From assembly GCA_937921505.1 (NCBI GenBank), contig CAKZUB010000049.1:43546-107545 (forward strand): a stretch of DNA of 64,000 nucleotides, in the 5' to 3' direction. Position numbers and translations under genes: made by a program. This document shows positions 17,235 through 27,521 of this stretch, in pieces; position 1 is the first letter of the stretch; each line of letters starts with the position of its first letter. Under the pieces are notes generated by a model. That model saw nothing but the letters and a program-made list of their open reading frames with translations. It searched no databases and was not told the DNA's origin. The stretch is from an uncultured Clostridia bacterium. Its GTDB lineage: Bacteria > Bacillota > Clostridia > Lachnospirales > Cellulosilyticaceae.

Positions 17235-19001
17235 TTATAAAATTTGTTGTCTCCGTAATATATTAAGAGATTCCTCAATGCATAGTTTGCCATATCCCCA
17301 ACTAGGATCTGGATACCTAATACCTGGAATATCTTTTCTAGTGCCTCTTAATAAGTAAGTCCTCAGATTTTCTCCATATAAAAAAATGTTATTTCTTCTG
17401 ACTATACCCCACTCCATTAAAAGTGCTGCGCCTCCTGTCACATGGGGTGTTGCCATACTCGTGCCACTCAAAACGCGGTAGCCTGATCCTAGATGACTTG
17501 CCGCTGTTATATTAACCCCAGGAGCCACTAAGTCTGGTTTAATCACACTATCATTTCTTCCAAAGCCTCTGCCTGAAAAAACAGCTATTTGCTGTGTAAT
17601 AGAGTTATAAGCCCCAACCGATATCACAAGTCTTGCTGAGGAGGGGGTAGTCAGTGTCGTCTGTGGATTAGGGCTTAGCATAAAACTATTTCGCCCCACC
17701 ACTTCCGTAGTAGGTCCCCATGCATTATACCTGCCATCTATCACACTTCTGCCATAGATTAGAACTGTCCAGGCACCACTAGTGATTGGAATATTGCCTT
17801 CTGAGATTAAAAACACTGCAAATTCTTCATCTCCATTAAGAGGTGAAGGTCCTGCAAAAGTAGCATAGAGTCTAGTCGGACCAATTCTATATTGTACAGG
17901 ACCTTGTGCATACAGAATAAGTGGACTTCTATTTCCTGCAGGATCTATAATTTCAAATTGGAATTCATCAATAAAACTCTTCCAAACAGATAAATTATAA
18001 ATAGTAATATTAGGCCCTATCTGAAACTGAAACTGCGCCACTCCCCCGGGTTCCACCCTGCCACTTGTATGACCTCTCCCTTCGCCTTCATTGCCAGTTC
18101 CGACTATAATATTGGTCCGCCAGAGGGTACTGGCATCATCTAAAAATTGTTCAACAAGTGCATTCCCATCATGAGGTCCTTCATTCATACCCACACTAAT
18201 ATTAATAACTACTGGTCTATTAAGTACCATGGCACGTTCTATCACATAGCGTACTGCTAACATAATCTCTACGTTTCTGATAAACGCTTCAAACCCTGGT
18301 CTTCCAAGTTTTACAATAATAAATTCCGCATCCGGCGCTGCACCTACACTTCTCCCTTGTGAAGCCCTGCCATTTCCTCCTGCTATTCCTGCAACATGTG
18401 TGCCATGCCCAATGGTATCTGTACTTGGTACTATCTGGAGCTGCTCTAATCTTGTTGGCATCTCTAAAGCTTGATTGATTTGCTCCCGGCTGTACGCACT
18501 TCCTATAAGATAGCCTGGTGGTGGATTACCAGCTATTGTTTGATCCCAGATAGAAGTAATGCGTGTTGTGCCATTGTCATACCTAAAATCTGGATGTGCA
18601 TAATTGATACCCGAATCAATGATGCCTAAAAGCACACCATTACCTCTTAGATTATAAGGTGGGTTCACTTGAACATTTCTTATGCATGCTTCTTGCATAC
18701 TTGTTTGTATCGTGTAAACCATTCTCTTAGGGGTTTCCATATACTCAACTTCTGTATACAAAAGTAAGTTATTAATATTTTGAGGAGGTACTGTTAAAAC
18801 AGCGTATTGTGTACTGATAATCTGAGCTACCCCGCCTTGTTCAGCTGCCACTCTTTCAATATCTCCATTATATTTGACAACAATCTGCCAATTTGTTTCT
18901 ACGTCAAAACCTAAAAGCTGTAAATAAGGAGCCGCATCTTGAAGTTGCTGTGGTGGCAGAGCACTTACTATACTAAGCGTTGCATCTGTTTTATTTTCTA
19001 T
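17235..19001 (-). CDS. Csp-type subtilisin-like protease (catalytically intact), last gene of block
   Basis: With the start proposed here the protein has 588 residues, like its 591-residue neighbour. The S8 triad is intact: Asp129 (LLGIIDSGINYAHPDF), His199 (TIGHGTHVAG) and Ser515 (LSGTSMATPH), with the oxyanion Asn304 (VGTGNEGEG). A jelly-roll-like insert (about 330-440) separates the Asn and Ser segments, as in clostridial CspB. The reading frame is open with prodomain-like sequence up to an AGGAGG site (19014-19009), but has no ATG, GTG or TTG there. ATA (19001) sits at the ideal 7-nt spacing. The first canonical codon is GTG at 18851, which would cut off most of the prodomain. Likely role: cleavage of pro-SleC. 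Confidence 0.88.
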   Translation of the reverse strand: MENKTDATLSIVSALPPQQLQDAAPYLQLLGFDVETNWQIVVKYNGDIERVAAEQGGVAQIISTQYAVLTVPPQNINNLLLYTEVEYMETPKRMVYTIQTSMQEACIRNVQVNPPYNLRGNGVLLGIIDSGINYAHPDFRYDNGTTRITSIWDQTIAGNPPPGYLIGSAYSREQINQALEMPTRLEQLQIVPSTDTIGHGTHVAGIAGGNGRASQGRSVGAAPDAEFIIVKLGRPGFEAFIRNVEIMLAVRYVIERAMVLNRPVVINISVGMNEGPHDGNALVEQFLDDASTLWRTNIIVGTGNEGEGRGHTSGRVEPGGVAQFQFQIGPNITIYNLSVWKSFIDEFQFEIIDPAGNRSPLILYAQGPVQYRIGPTRLYATFAGPSPLNGDEEFAVFLISEGNIPITSGAWTVLIYGRSVIDGRYNAWGPTTEVVGRNSFMLSPNPQTTLTTPSSARLVISVGAYNSITQQIAVFSGRGFGRNDSVIKPDLVAPGVNITAASHLGSGYRVLSGTSMATPHVTGGAALLMEWGIVRRNNIFLYGENLRTYLLRGTRKDIPGIRYPDPSWGYGKLCIEESLNILRRQQIL

Positions 19002-19012
19002 AACTTTTCCTC

Positions 19013-20788
19013 CTAACTCTGTGCTATAAAAATGAGCGTATCTCTCATACTGTTAAGTGTCTGTTCAACACATAAAATGCCATACCCCCACAGTATATTG
19101 GGATAAGGTGCCTGTGTTACAGGTCTTCTGGTAGTTCTTAGCATATAAATCTTTAGACTCTGCCCATATAAATATTGTTCCCCGAGCTGCAAGATGGCAT
19201 ATTCCATTAAAACAGCGTAAGCTCCTGCTACAAATGCAGCAGCTGCGCTGGTGCCTGTTACTACTTCATAGAGCGTCTCCGCCTTAATAGATGTTGTAAT
19301 GATATTAACCCCAGGCGCCGCAATGTCTGGCTTAATTTCATCAAGTGCTGTGTACCCTCTTCCTGAAAAGGCTGCTATTTGGAGAGTGACGGAATTAAAA
19401 GCGGCTACACTTGTTATCCTTCTGGAAGTCGCAGGAATAGTCAGCGTAATATTCGGATCTTCTTCTAAAAACCTTGTTTGACTATTAACATCCTCTACAA
19501 TACTCCCCCATATGTTATAGTCTCCTATCAAAATGTCTACTCCCCTTAGTAAAATCGTCCATACGCCTGAATCAATAGCTACCCCATCTGCTTGCAGCCA
19601 TATAAATATTTCCTGTCTAGTCCCTCCTATATTAGCAAGCGAAAAATTAACCATCAAGAGCGTATTTCCAAAGATAAAAGCTCTATTAGGCGTAAATAGA
19701 CTAAGAGACTCTGTTTGTTCGCCTCTTGGAGACTCTACTACAATCTCTATGACATCAACAAATTGTTTCCATACACTGCATGCGTATGTTATTTGTCCTC
19801 TGTCTATAAAAAATTGTGCAACCTGTGTTTCATTAGGGTTAAGTTTACCCCTCACATGACTGCCTTTATTGGCTTGATTACCTGTTCCTACAACAAAATT
19901 GCTGCGCCATACATCAGACATTTGATCTATGTATCTCTCAAGGATAGCTTCTCCATTATGTGCATCTAAGCTATAACCTACCCCTAATAGAATACTAATT
20001 GGTTTATTCTCTTCACGCGCCTTATTTAAGACGTATTTGATGCCTAGCATTACATCTTTATCTGTTGGGCGCGCTGATGTTCCTCCTTCTCTTCCTATTT
20101 TTACAATAATCAGTTCACACTCCGGCGCTACTCCCAAATTTTGTCTGTTCGAACCCCTTCCATTACCCGCTGCTATCCCAGCCATCGCTGTTCCATGTCC
20201 TAGATTATCTTGTGAGGGAACAATGATAAGCTGTGCTTCTCTTGTAGGTTCACGAATTGCATTAGTAATTTGCTCTTGTGTATATTCTGTCCCCGTTTCA
20301 AATCCGGCCGGCGGCGTTCCTATAATGGTTTGATCCCATATAAATCTAATTCGGCTGGTTAAATCATCTCTTATAAAGTCTGGATGTGCATAATTGATGC
20401 CTGTATCAATAACTGCGATTAACACCCCTCTTCCTGCCAGATTATAGGGCCCCACAGGACTTGCTATATTGGCTGCACAAATTTGGTTAAGTGCAATATT
20501 CATATAACTCATCTCTTCTGGAAAAGAAATGTAGGCTATATTCGGATACCTCGCGAGCGTAAGGACATCTTCTCTGTTAATCCGTATAGTTGCAAAATTA
20601 TTATTTAAATAAAAAATTTCAATATTCATCACAAGTTGAATATCAGAAATCTCCTCAACGTATTCTGCAATGACTTCCCATCTATTTGGATCACCATCAA
20701 CTGTAAATCGTTCTAAGGTGATAGGGTTAAATAACTGTTGATATCTTAAGGCAAGCTGTACCTGTGGGTCTAGTTTATTGGTAAACAT
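19013..20788 (-). CDS. Csp-type subtilisin-like protease (catalytically intact)
   Basis: The 591-residue protein has a prodomain (about 1-95) and a full S8 domain with Asp128 (IAVIDTGINYAHPDF), His198 (NLGHGTAMAG), Asn304 (VGTGNQANKG) and Ser514 (VTGTSAAAAF). All catalytic positions are present. It ends with the family motif YPNILWGYGILCVEQT. There is no signal peptide, consistent with a spore-internal protein made by the mother cell. Its TAG stop overlaps the ribosome binding site of the next protease gene, and it starts 13 nt after a pseudoprotease gene, so translation is probably coupled across the group. The GTSAAAAF context lacks the proline that usually follows the Ser region, so activity, though predicted, is not certain. 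Confidence 0.9.
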   Translation of the reverse strand: MFTNKLDPQVQLALRYQQLFNPITLERFTVDGDPNRWEVIAEYVEEISDIQLVMNIEIFYLNNNFATIRINREDVLTLARYPNIAYISFPEEMSYMNIALNQICAANIASPVGPYNLAGRGVLIAVIDTGINYAHPDFIRDDLTSRIRFIWDQTIIGTPPAGFETGTEYTQEQITNAIREPTREAQLIIVPSQDNLGHGTAMAGIAAGNGRGSNRQNLGVAPECELIIVKIGREGGTSARPTDKDVMLGIKYVLNKAREENKPISILLGVGYSLDAHNGEAILERYIDQMSDVWRSNFVVGTGNQANKGSHVRGKLNPNETQVAQFFIDRGQITYACSVWKQFVDVIEIVVESPRGEQTESLSLFTPNRAFIFGNTLLMVNFSLANIGGTRQEIFIWLQADGVAIDSGVWTILLRGVDILIGDYNIWGSIVEDVNSQTRFLEEDPNITLTIPATSRRITSVAAFNSVTLQIAAFSGRGYTALDEIKPDIAAPGVNIITTSIKAETLYEVVTGTSAAAAFVAGAYAVLMEYAILQLGEQYLYGQSLKIYMLRTTRRPVTQAPYPNILWGYGILCVEQTLNSMRDTLIFIAQS

Positions 20789-20800
20789 CTTTTACCTCCT

Positions 20801-23224
20801 TTATGATAAAATCAAAGGTGTACCCAGCAGCTGTGCAAGCCTATTAATATTAAATATACCGAAGCCTTCACTTGGATTTGGATACTCAACCCCTTCAAAT
20901 TGCTCAGTAGATCTTAGTATAATGCTGTTCATGATAAGTGTATTAGGTAAAGGAAAAAATTGTTCTTCAATGAATTTACTATAAAGTGTTGCTGCAACTC
21001 CTGCTATAATACTTGCTGCTGGCAAAGTTCCTGATACACTCATCCATTCATTTATTCTACAGGGGGCTATAATATTATTCCCTTGCGTTACAAAAAAAGG
21101 TTGTACCCGGTTATCCCAGCTATAGCCTCTTCCAGAACTCCTAAGGACAACCATACTATATCTATCATAGCCTCCTACACTGATCACTGGAATACTTGCA
21201 GCTGTAGAACCTACAGTTATAAAAGGGCTTGAAGGTCTAAGGGTTGTAAAAGGATTAAGTTCTTGCTGTGCAACCCATATATCGAGTTGACTTAACGATC
21301 CCGTTTCTAGCAGCAGTTCAATTCTCCATCCTCCTACTTGTGGATTATCAACTCTAAATAAAATACTGTTAGCCCCATTTTGAAAACTAAGCCTTGGTCC
21401 ATTAGAATAGATTGTTGCCTGATTGATACGTGTTATATTAACTATATTGAGATCAATTGGTTCTGCTAATAAATCCCGAGGTGGATATAAATAGGCATTC
21501 ATTACATTTGTAAACCTATAGTATATAGCACCTACTATGTTTTGTTCTTCTTTATCTACTCTTATATTTACAATATTTAAAGGTTGTTGTAGTCCTATTA
21601 AACTATAATGATGCTGCTTATCTGCTTCTTCTCCTGTTGGCACTATAATAGTAAAGCTTGTTCTTTGCGCTAAAAGACCTAATATTTGATTAAGAGAAAA
21701 AGATCCATCATGGGCGTCAATATTTCCATTAAAGGGCACACACAATACAAGCGGCTTTCCTTGTGTTCTCGCAAAATCTATTAGCCTAACTACCCCAACT
21801 AATACATCTGGCATCGTTACCCCATGTATACTAGGTGATCCGCCATAAATGCGTTGGATGCCTGCTGGTGCCGGGTTAATCTTTGCAACTAGAAATTCTG
21901 CTTCTGTTGCAACGCCCCGGTAATCAGCCGCCCTGCTTTCTCCTCCTGCAATAGCTAGCATCATCGTACTCATACTGTCTTCTTGTGGTAGTGGAATGGT
22001 TGATTGTGTATCTAATCCCATAAGAACAGCATCTATTTGTTCTTTCAAATAATACGTTCCTTCCCCAGCACGCCCTTGGTTCCATATACATGCTATGCGG
22101 CTCTCACCATTTTCCATGCGGAGTGCATCATTTGTATAGTCTACATCATCTACGCTTATCACGCCTATATACACATTACGCCCTTTGTACTGCAAATTTT
22201 CCGGTACAATTCTATAAATAGATTGTTGATTGATAATACCTCTATAACAAAAGACATGGCTTACAATGGGCATATCATAGTGTGGGGCAACATCTGGTCG
22301 CAGTACGTCGCTTAGTGCATCAAACTGACTTTTTCTTCCATAGAGCATACTATATGTATCTATTATAGGAATAGCTTGTAACCCTAGTGCTATATAGTAT
22401 TCCGGCGGTCTAAAATTCCCTGCATCAAGCAGCACATAAATTTCTTCGTCTGGACTTATACTTTGGTAAAAAAGATCATTATATAAAACGCCTATTTTCC
22501 GATGGGCTTTATATATCTCTTTAAACCTCATGCTGCTTTTTGAACTATAAAGCACGGGAATCGCTTTTTTTAATGCCTCATTTAAACAGCTCTCTAAATA
22601 AATAGTATGATCCACATAAAATTCATAAGGTTTATTTCCCCCCTTATAATACTTATAAATATCTTTGTTTAAACATTTTATAATAAGTATCCCATTGATA
22701 GCCGTTACATACTGATTGATAATTTTATAAGTAAGTGTTCTATAGCGATACGTTTCATTGGGGACTTGTAGGTTCCCATAAATAATAAGGGGCTTGTTGC
22801 GCTCACTTGCATACTGAGTAAGCTCACAAATACATCTTATATAACTAACAGCATCTATACTGTTTGTTTCGCTATAACAGCTAATAACCTCATACTGATT
22901 AGCTGTTTCTTTTTTAAATATTTTCTGGAACTCACAGGTATCTATAGTGTAATAAGTATCTACATGGTCATTATGTTTTTTTTCTCCTATATAAGCTAAA
23001 ATCATATTTTGACTTTTGATTAAGGAGACATCTATTGTCTCAATTTCTTTACATAATACAATGTCAAAGTTGGGCTCTACGTAGCTTACCAGCTCATTTA
23101 GCCAGGTTAGATGTTTCTCTTGTATCTCTACTATTTTATGTGGTTTACTAAGGCACGCTATGTGCTCTGTGTATTGTCTTAAATAGCTGCCTGTATCCTC
23201 ATCATGCTCGATGATCACCTTCAT
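20801..23224 (-). CDS. Csp-family pseudoprotease with tandem subtilase-like architecture (copy 1)
   Basis: The 807-residue protein has a C-terminal subtilase-like domain (about 345-800) in which every catalytic position is changed. The DTG motif reads VISVDD (position 357 region), His is Met418 (DSMSTMML), the oxyanion Asn is Glu532 (TGEEADK) and Ser is Leu734 (SGTLPAAS). Residues about 245-310 resemble a propeptide (LGLQAIPIIDTYSMLYGRKS). Residues about 60-235 look like a second, shrunken subtilase core, since IDAVSYIRCICELTQYASER followed by NKPLIIYG parallels the later MPDVLVGVVRLIDFARTQG followed by KPLVLCVP. Known Csp pseudoproteases sense germinants, and a sensor role is inferred here. 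It lies 14 nt after an active csp gene and 13 nt before another. Confidence 0.88.
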   Translation of the reverse strand: MKVIIEHDEDTGSYLRQYTEHIACLSKPHKIVEIQEKHLTWLNELVSYVEPNFDIVLCKEIETIDVSLIKSQNMILAYIGEKKHNDHVDTYYTIDTCEFQKIFKKETANQYEVISCYSETNSIDAVSYIRCICELTQYASERNKPLIIYGNLQVPNETYRYRTLTYKIINQYVTAINGILIIKCLNKDIYKYYKGGNKPYEFYVDHTIYLESCLNEALKKAIPVLYSSKSSMRFKEIYKAHRKIGVLYNDLFYQSISPDEEIYVLLDAGNFRPPEYYIALGLQAIPIIDTYSMLYGRKSQFDALSDVLRPDVAPHYDMPIVSHVFCYRGIINQQSIYRIVPENLQYKGRNVYIGVISVDDVDYTNDALRMENGESRIACIWNQGRAGEGTYYLKEQIDAVLMGLDTQSTIPLPQEDSMSTMMLAIAGGESRAADYRGVATEAEFLVAKINPAPAGIQRIYGGSPSIHGVTMPDVLVGVVRLIDFARTQGKPLVLCVPFNGNIDAHDGSFSLNQILGLLAQRTSFTIIVPTGEEADKQHHYSLIGLQQPLNIVNIRVDKEEQNIVGAIYYRFTNVMNAYLYPPRDLLAEPIDLNIVNITRINQATIYSNGPRLSFQNGANSILFRVDNPQVGGWRIELLLETGSLSQLDIWVAQQELNPFTTLRPSSPFITVGSTAASIPVISVGGYDRYSMVVLRSSGRGYSWDNRVQPFFVTQGNNIIAPCRINEWMSVSGTLPAASIIAGVAATLYSKFIEEQFFPLPNTLIMNSIILRSTEQFEGVEYPNPSEGFGIFNINRLAQLLGTPLILS

Positions 23225-23237
23225 AACTGCCTCCTTA

Positions 23238-24932
23238 TCATATACTGTCTATGCTGTTTCTAAGATCAAGTCTTCCATAACCTTCTATAGGATTTGGGTA
23301 TTGTATCCCTCTTATTCTTGCTGCCCCTCTTATAAAAATCCCTCTAGCAATTCGCGTATTCATATTTTCCAAATTACCATTTATAACCGCCCACTGCATA
23401 AGAAGTGCTGCTGCTGAGGCTGTAATAGCTGCTGCTATACTCGTTCCGGTATAGGTTGTATACCCCCCTCCAACTTGTGGCCCTCTTATATTGACTCCTG
23501 GTGCAATAATTTCTGGCTTAACTTTGTTATCTGTTGTGGGTCCCCTTCCAGAATCTACATAGATGCTTTGATCACGATAGTCATAGGCTCCTACAGTGAT
23601 AACGTATTCAGCAGATGAAGGAATTGCAATGGTGCTTAAACTATCTGATCTTAAAAACCTAGTCTCAGCTACCACAAAATCCCTTCTTTGAAGCCATATA
23701 TTATAATTGCCATTTACAATCAAGTCTCCAAAGACTTCGATTGTCCAAAGCCCTGTAGTCGGATTTTCAAACCTAATAATAATATTTTCAAATCCTGTTT
23801 GAACGTCAGGATAGTTATAAGTAACTGTAATAATACTTCGCTCAAGTCCAAAAGTATAGAGGGTTGTTTCATTTGGAACAATAGGAATTCTTTCAATCAC
23901 CTGTCCGATAGGACTTCTAATACCTATAGCTACTTTATCTGGTACTCTGGTCCACAAAAAGGCAATAAAGCCCCTTACTTCTTCTTGTGTCACATTGATT
24001 TCTATGCCTTGCCTTTCTCCTTGTGCAATGACACCACTGAAATGATTGCCTGTACTGCCCTCATTACCTGCAGCAACAACTATAATCACATTTCTCACAA
24101 CACTTAATCTGCCTATATATTCCTCTGTAATGGTGCTGCCATCATGAGCCCCCACACTATCTCCTATACCTATACAAATCACAAGCGGTATCTGAAGGCT
24201 AATGGCTGTCTGCAAAAGATACGTGATACCAGCTATCACATCATTCTCTTGATACGCAACATCCGTGTCTCTAATGAGATAAGCCCGATTTAAATATAAT
24301 TTAGCCGGTCTTAGCTTAACCATCACAATAAAAGACTCCGGGGCTCCTCCTCTATAAGCTGCCGCTCCAGTCTTATCATCTCCTGCTGCAATGCCAGCTA
24401 AAAAAGTGCCATGTCCTATCTCATCTTGAGTCGGAACAATTTCAAGAGGATCTGGGGCGCTAAGTGCTGTGTTAATCATTTGTTGTGTATATTCAGTACC
24501 GTAGGCAAACCCAACAGGCGGGGCCCCTTCTATTGTCTGATCCCATATACGCATAATTCTTGTTGTGCCATCAGCGTTTCTAAAAAGTGGATTGGTATAA
24601 TCTATCCCTGTATCTACAAAGCCAATCATCACATTATTGCCTCTAAGCGGTCCAAAAGGATAGTCGTGAAATAATAGTATATTTGAGCTCGTAAGGGCCT
24701 CTCTTGCATAAAGGCCATATAGCGAAGGCAAAGATAAAAAATACCCTTCATCCCTTAGCCTTACAAATTCATTTTCTGCACCTTGGGGTACTTCTACATA
24801 AATAATTTCTGCGGCTATACTCTCAAATATAAGCCTAGGATAAGCTACTCTAAAGCTCTCTACTGGCAGTATGCTCTGTAAGATATAGTCCCTTATGATT
24901 AAATCATTTACTTGCCTAGATACAAATGTCAT
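23238..24932 (-). CDS. Csp-type subtilisin-like protease (catalytically intact)
   Basis: The 564-residue protein has the intact triad Asp107 (IGFVDTGIDYTN), His174 (EIGHGTFLAG) and Ser498 (YTGTSIAAAI), plus Asn290 (VAAGNEGSTG). The prodomain is about 100 residues. The jelly-roll-like insert is about 305-440, and the end has the YPNPIEGYGRLDL motif. It is very similar along its whole length to the protein at 27522-29213, so the two are paralogues from a duplication. It heads a transcription unit behind a conserved promoter/hairpin module (24956-25014) and is followed 14 nt later by a pseudoprotease gene. Confidence 0.91.
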   Translation of the reverse strand: MTFVSRQVNDLIIRDYILQSILPVESFRVAYPRLIFESIAAEIIYVEVPQGAENEFVRLRDEGYFLSLPSLYGLYAREALTSSNILLFHDYPFGPLRGNNVMIGFVDTGIDYTNPLFRNADGTTRIMRIWDQTIEGAPPVGFAYGTEYTQQMINTALSAPDPLEIVPTQDEIGHGTFLAGIAAGDDKTGAAAYRGGAPESFIVMVKLRPAKLYLNRAYLIRDTDVAYQENDVIAGITYLLQTAISLQIPLVICIGIGDSVGAHDGSTITEEYIGRLSVVRNVIIVVAAGNEGSTGNHFSGVIAQGERQGIEINVTQEEVRGFIAFLWTRVPDKVAIGIRSPIGQVIERIPIVPNETTLYTFGLERSIITVTYNYPDVQTGFENIIIRFENPTTGLWTIEVFGDLIVNGNYNIWLQRRDFVVAETRFLRSDSLSTIAIPSSAEYVITVGAYDYRDQSIYVDSGRGPTTDNKVKPEIIAPGVNIRGPQVGGGYTTYTGTSIAAAITASAAALLMQWAVINGNLENMNTRIARGIFIRGAARIRGIQYPNPIEGYGRLDLRNSIDSI

Positions 24933-24955
24933 AGCTCACCTCATTAAATCATGAA

Positions 24956-25014
24956 ATGCTCAAAATCTATTCTTTTAGACTTTGAGCATGGATTCTTCTT
25001 TATCATATTTATGC
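24956..25014 (-). promoter_or_regulatory. csp leader module 1: promoter-like box plus 5' hairpin
   Basis: Read leftward, GCATAAATATGATA (25014-25001) is followed by the hairpin ATGCTCAAAGTCT...AGATTTTGAGCAT (24989-24956), ending 23 nt before the csp start. The same arrangement occurs before two other csp units (31.7 and 34.2 kb). An AATTA element lies 12 nt upstream of CATA in all three. CATAAATAT resembles sporulation (sigma-E class) -10 boxes, while TATGAT also allows a sigma-A reading. Confidence 0.65.
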
Positions 25015-25087
25015 GCGTGACACTTTAATTATTAATCATTCAGCGTTTTTCTGATATTTCATACTCAAATATTATACGGAGGCGGTC

Positions 25088-27508
25088 TTATACTCCATAA
25101 GACGCTGCGAGTAAGGTTGATAATGTATTTAAATCAAAGATGCCATACCCTTGGCTTGGGTTAGGATATACATTGCCATCAAGTTGTTTTACGGCACTTA
25201 GCATAATACTATTCATAACCAATGTATTAGGAAACGGAAAGACCTTCTCTTCTACAAATTTACTATAAAGAGTTGCTGCAACACCTAAGATGATGCTTGT
25301 TGCTGGCAATACGCCTGTAGTAGCTATCCATTTCCCTTGTCTGCAAGGAGCTATAATATTACTGCCATGTGTTACAAAAAGGGGCTTTACTCTATTATCC
25401 CAGCTATACCCTCTCCCAGAACTCTTAAGCACTACCATATTCTTCTTATCATATCCCCCTATACTCATTACATTGTTAGTCGCTGCTAAAGAACCTATTG
25501 TTATAAAGGGACTCGCTGGATGAAGTGTAATATGCCGATTTAGCTCTTGCTGAGATATCCATATATCAATTTGACTTAAGACCTCAGTTTGTGAGTCAAT
25601 CTCAATGCGCCACTCCCCAACTTGTGGATTTTCTAGCCTAAATAAAATTCTGCTTGCTCCATTTAAAAAACTAATCTTATCCCCATTTGAGTAAATAATT
25701 GTTTCTTTGACTTTGGTAACTGCTGGTATTTTCAAATCAACGGGATGCGTTATCATCTCTCGTGGTGGGTGAAGTTTAACCTTAAGAAAATTTGCAAATC
25801 TTTGATAGATAACACCCACTACATTTTGGTGCTCTTTGCTTACTCTTAGCTGGATTTTCTTCGAAAATTGTTCCTCTCCCTCTATACCGTAATGATGCAT
25901 CTTGTCTGCTTCTTCTCCTGCTGTCACTATGATCGTAAGATCATGACTCTGGGCCATGTTCCCTAGTATTTGATGCCGTATGAGCGAACCATCATGAGGA
26001 TCTACATTATTGTTAAAAGGAATACATAATACGAGAGGTTTTCCTTGTTCCCTTGCAAAATCAATGAGTTTTAAAGCACCAATAATGATATCAGGCATCA
26101 TCACAGCATGCTCACTCGGAATCCCCCCATAGATACGTTGAACTGCATCTGGGGCTTTATTAATTTTGGCAACCACAAATTCTGCTTCAGTCGCAATGCC
26201 TTTATAAAAGTGGTCCTTACTCTCTCCCCCTGCAATAGTGAGCATCATTGTACTTATACTGTCTCCATCTGGGATTTTAATATGTTCGTTTGGATTTTGA
26301 CTCCCGATTGCCTCACTTATTTGTTCTTTTAAATAATACTTTCCGATAGTTACTTTTTCTTGCTGCCAAATACAGGCTATTCTGCTTGCTCCCTTCTCTG
26401 TACGTAAAGCCTCACACGTATAGTCTACCTCATCTGAGCTAATAACTCCTATATAGACGCCTCTTCCCTTATATTTTAATTCTTCTTTGATAAGACTTTG
26501 TGGGGACAGTTGATCAATCATTATCTTATGACAAGGAGCATGACTTAAAATAGAAATATAATAAGGGTGTGCAACCTCCTGCATAAGAACTCCTCTTAGG
26601 GATTCAAACAGACTCTTTTTAGCATATAACATCCCATAATCCCCCATTAGAGGAATAATGTCTACGCCTAAACTTGCGTAATACTGAACAGGTCTAAAAT
26701 TACCCGGATTAAGAAATACGTAAATCTCTTGCTCATCACTTATATGTTGATAAAAAAGATCCTCATATAAGCTACCTCTTTCTCTGCTGCACTTATCTGT
26801 ATTTTCACAGCATCGTTTATCTTGTAAAGACTCCAAAAAACAAGCTGCTCTTCTAAGCGTTTCTCTTGTACTTCCACTAACATAAACAATTTGATCTAAA
26901 TAAGGCTCATAAGGCTTTTTTGACACTGCATAATACTGTGAAATATCTTCGTTGATACATTTTGTAATAAGTATGGCTTGCGTGGCTGTTAAATAGCTGT
27001 TAATGATCTTATAGGTAAGTGTTCTATATCTAAAAACTTCATTAGGTACATAGATATTTGCATAGATAAGAATAGGTTTATTAAACTCTAAGGAGAGATT
27101 TTTTAGATAGTGGATACATTTTAGATAATCTACAGCAGTAATTGATTGTTTTTCACTTGAACAGTTTATCCATAGGCTGTTACTCGCTTCCTTATTAGGT
27201 AAAGCTATTTGATAAGTATGTTCTGTGAGATGATAAAAGCTATCTGCACGATCTATATGAAGATTGGCACCTATAGTAGCCCAAATCATATTGTAAGACT
27301 CTATAAACTCTCTTGTAACAACCTCTTCATCTTCGCCTAATACTATTTCAAAATTTGGCTCTACAGCACCTATTGTTTCACTTAGCCACAAGTGGTACTT
27401 TTCTTCTATATCTAAAGTCTGATAGCCTTCTCCCAGTGATTCTAACCCTCTTGCATATTGTGTTAAGTAGGCGCTTACCTCTTCATCATGTTCTACAATA
27501 ACTTTCAT
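25088..27508 (-). CDS. Csp-family pseudoprotease with tandem subtilase-like architecture (copy 2)
   Basis: The 806-residue protein aligns end to end with the 807-residue copy at 20801. The catalytic positions are replaced: IGVISSDEVDYT instead of the DTG motif, DSISTMML where GHGT is expected, TAGEEADK in place of the oxyanion GNE, and TTGVLPATS in place of GTS. The N-terminal half again shows the subtilase-like pattern DYLKCIHYLKNLSLEFNKPI and the block-wide LTYKIIN motif. It follows an active protease gene by 14 nt and ends the unit, with the leader module of the next unit downstream. A non-catalytic sensor or scaffold role in germination is inferred from C. difficile CspA/CspC. Confidence 0.88.
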   Translation of the reverse strand: MKVIVEHDEEVSAYLTQYARGLESLGEGYQTLDIEEKYHLWLSETIGAVEPNFEIVLGEDEEVVTREFIESYNMIWATIGANLHIDRADSFYHLTEHTYQIALPNKEASNSLWINCSSEKQSITAVDYLKCIHYLKNLSLEFNKPILIYANIYVPNEVFRYRTLTYKIINSYLTATQAILITKCINEDISQYYAVSKKPYEPYLDQIVYVSGSTRETLRRAACFLESLQDKRCCENTDKCSRERGSLYEDLFYQHISDEQEIYVFLNPGNFRPVQYYASLGVDIIPLMGDYGMLYAKKSLFESLRGVLMQEVAHPYYISILSHAPCHKIMIDQLSPQSLIKEELKYKGRGVYIGVISSDEVDYTCEALRTEKGASRIACIWQQEKVTIGKYYLKEQISEAIGSQNPNEHIKIPDGDSISTMMLTIAGGESKDHFYKGIATEAEFVVAKINKAPDAVQRIYGGIPSEHAVMMPDIIIGALKLIDFAREQGKPLVLCIPFNNNVDPHDGSLIRHQILGNMAQSHDLTIIVTAGEEADKMHHYGIEGEEQFSKKIQLRVSKEHQNVVGVIYQRFANFLKVKLHPPREMITHPVDLKIPAVTKVKETIIYSNGDKISFLNGASRILFRLENPQVGEWRIEIDSQTEVLSQIDIWISQQELNRHITLHPASPFITIGSLAATNNVMSIGGYDKKNMVVLKSSGRGYSWDNRVKPLFVTHGSNIIAPCRQGKWIATTGVLPATSIILGVAATLYSKFVEEKVFPFPNTLVMNSIMLSAVKQLDGNVYPNPSQGYGIFDLNTLSTLLAASYGV

Positions 27509-27521
27509 AGCTGCCTCCTTA

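Noticed and set aside
23688..24107. 139-codon plus-strand frame inside an active csp gene
   Set aside because: It is antisense to conserved subtilase sequence and resembles no known protein.
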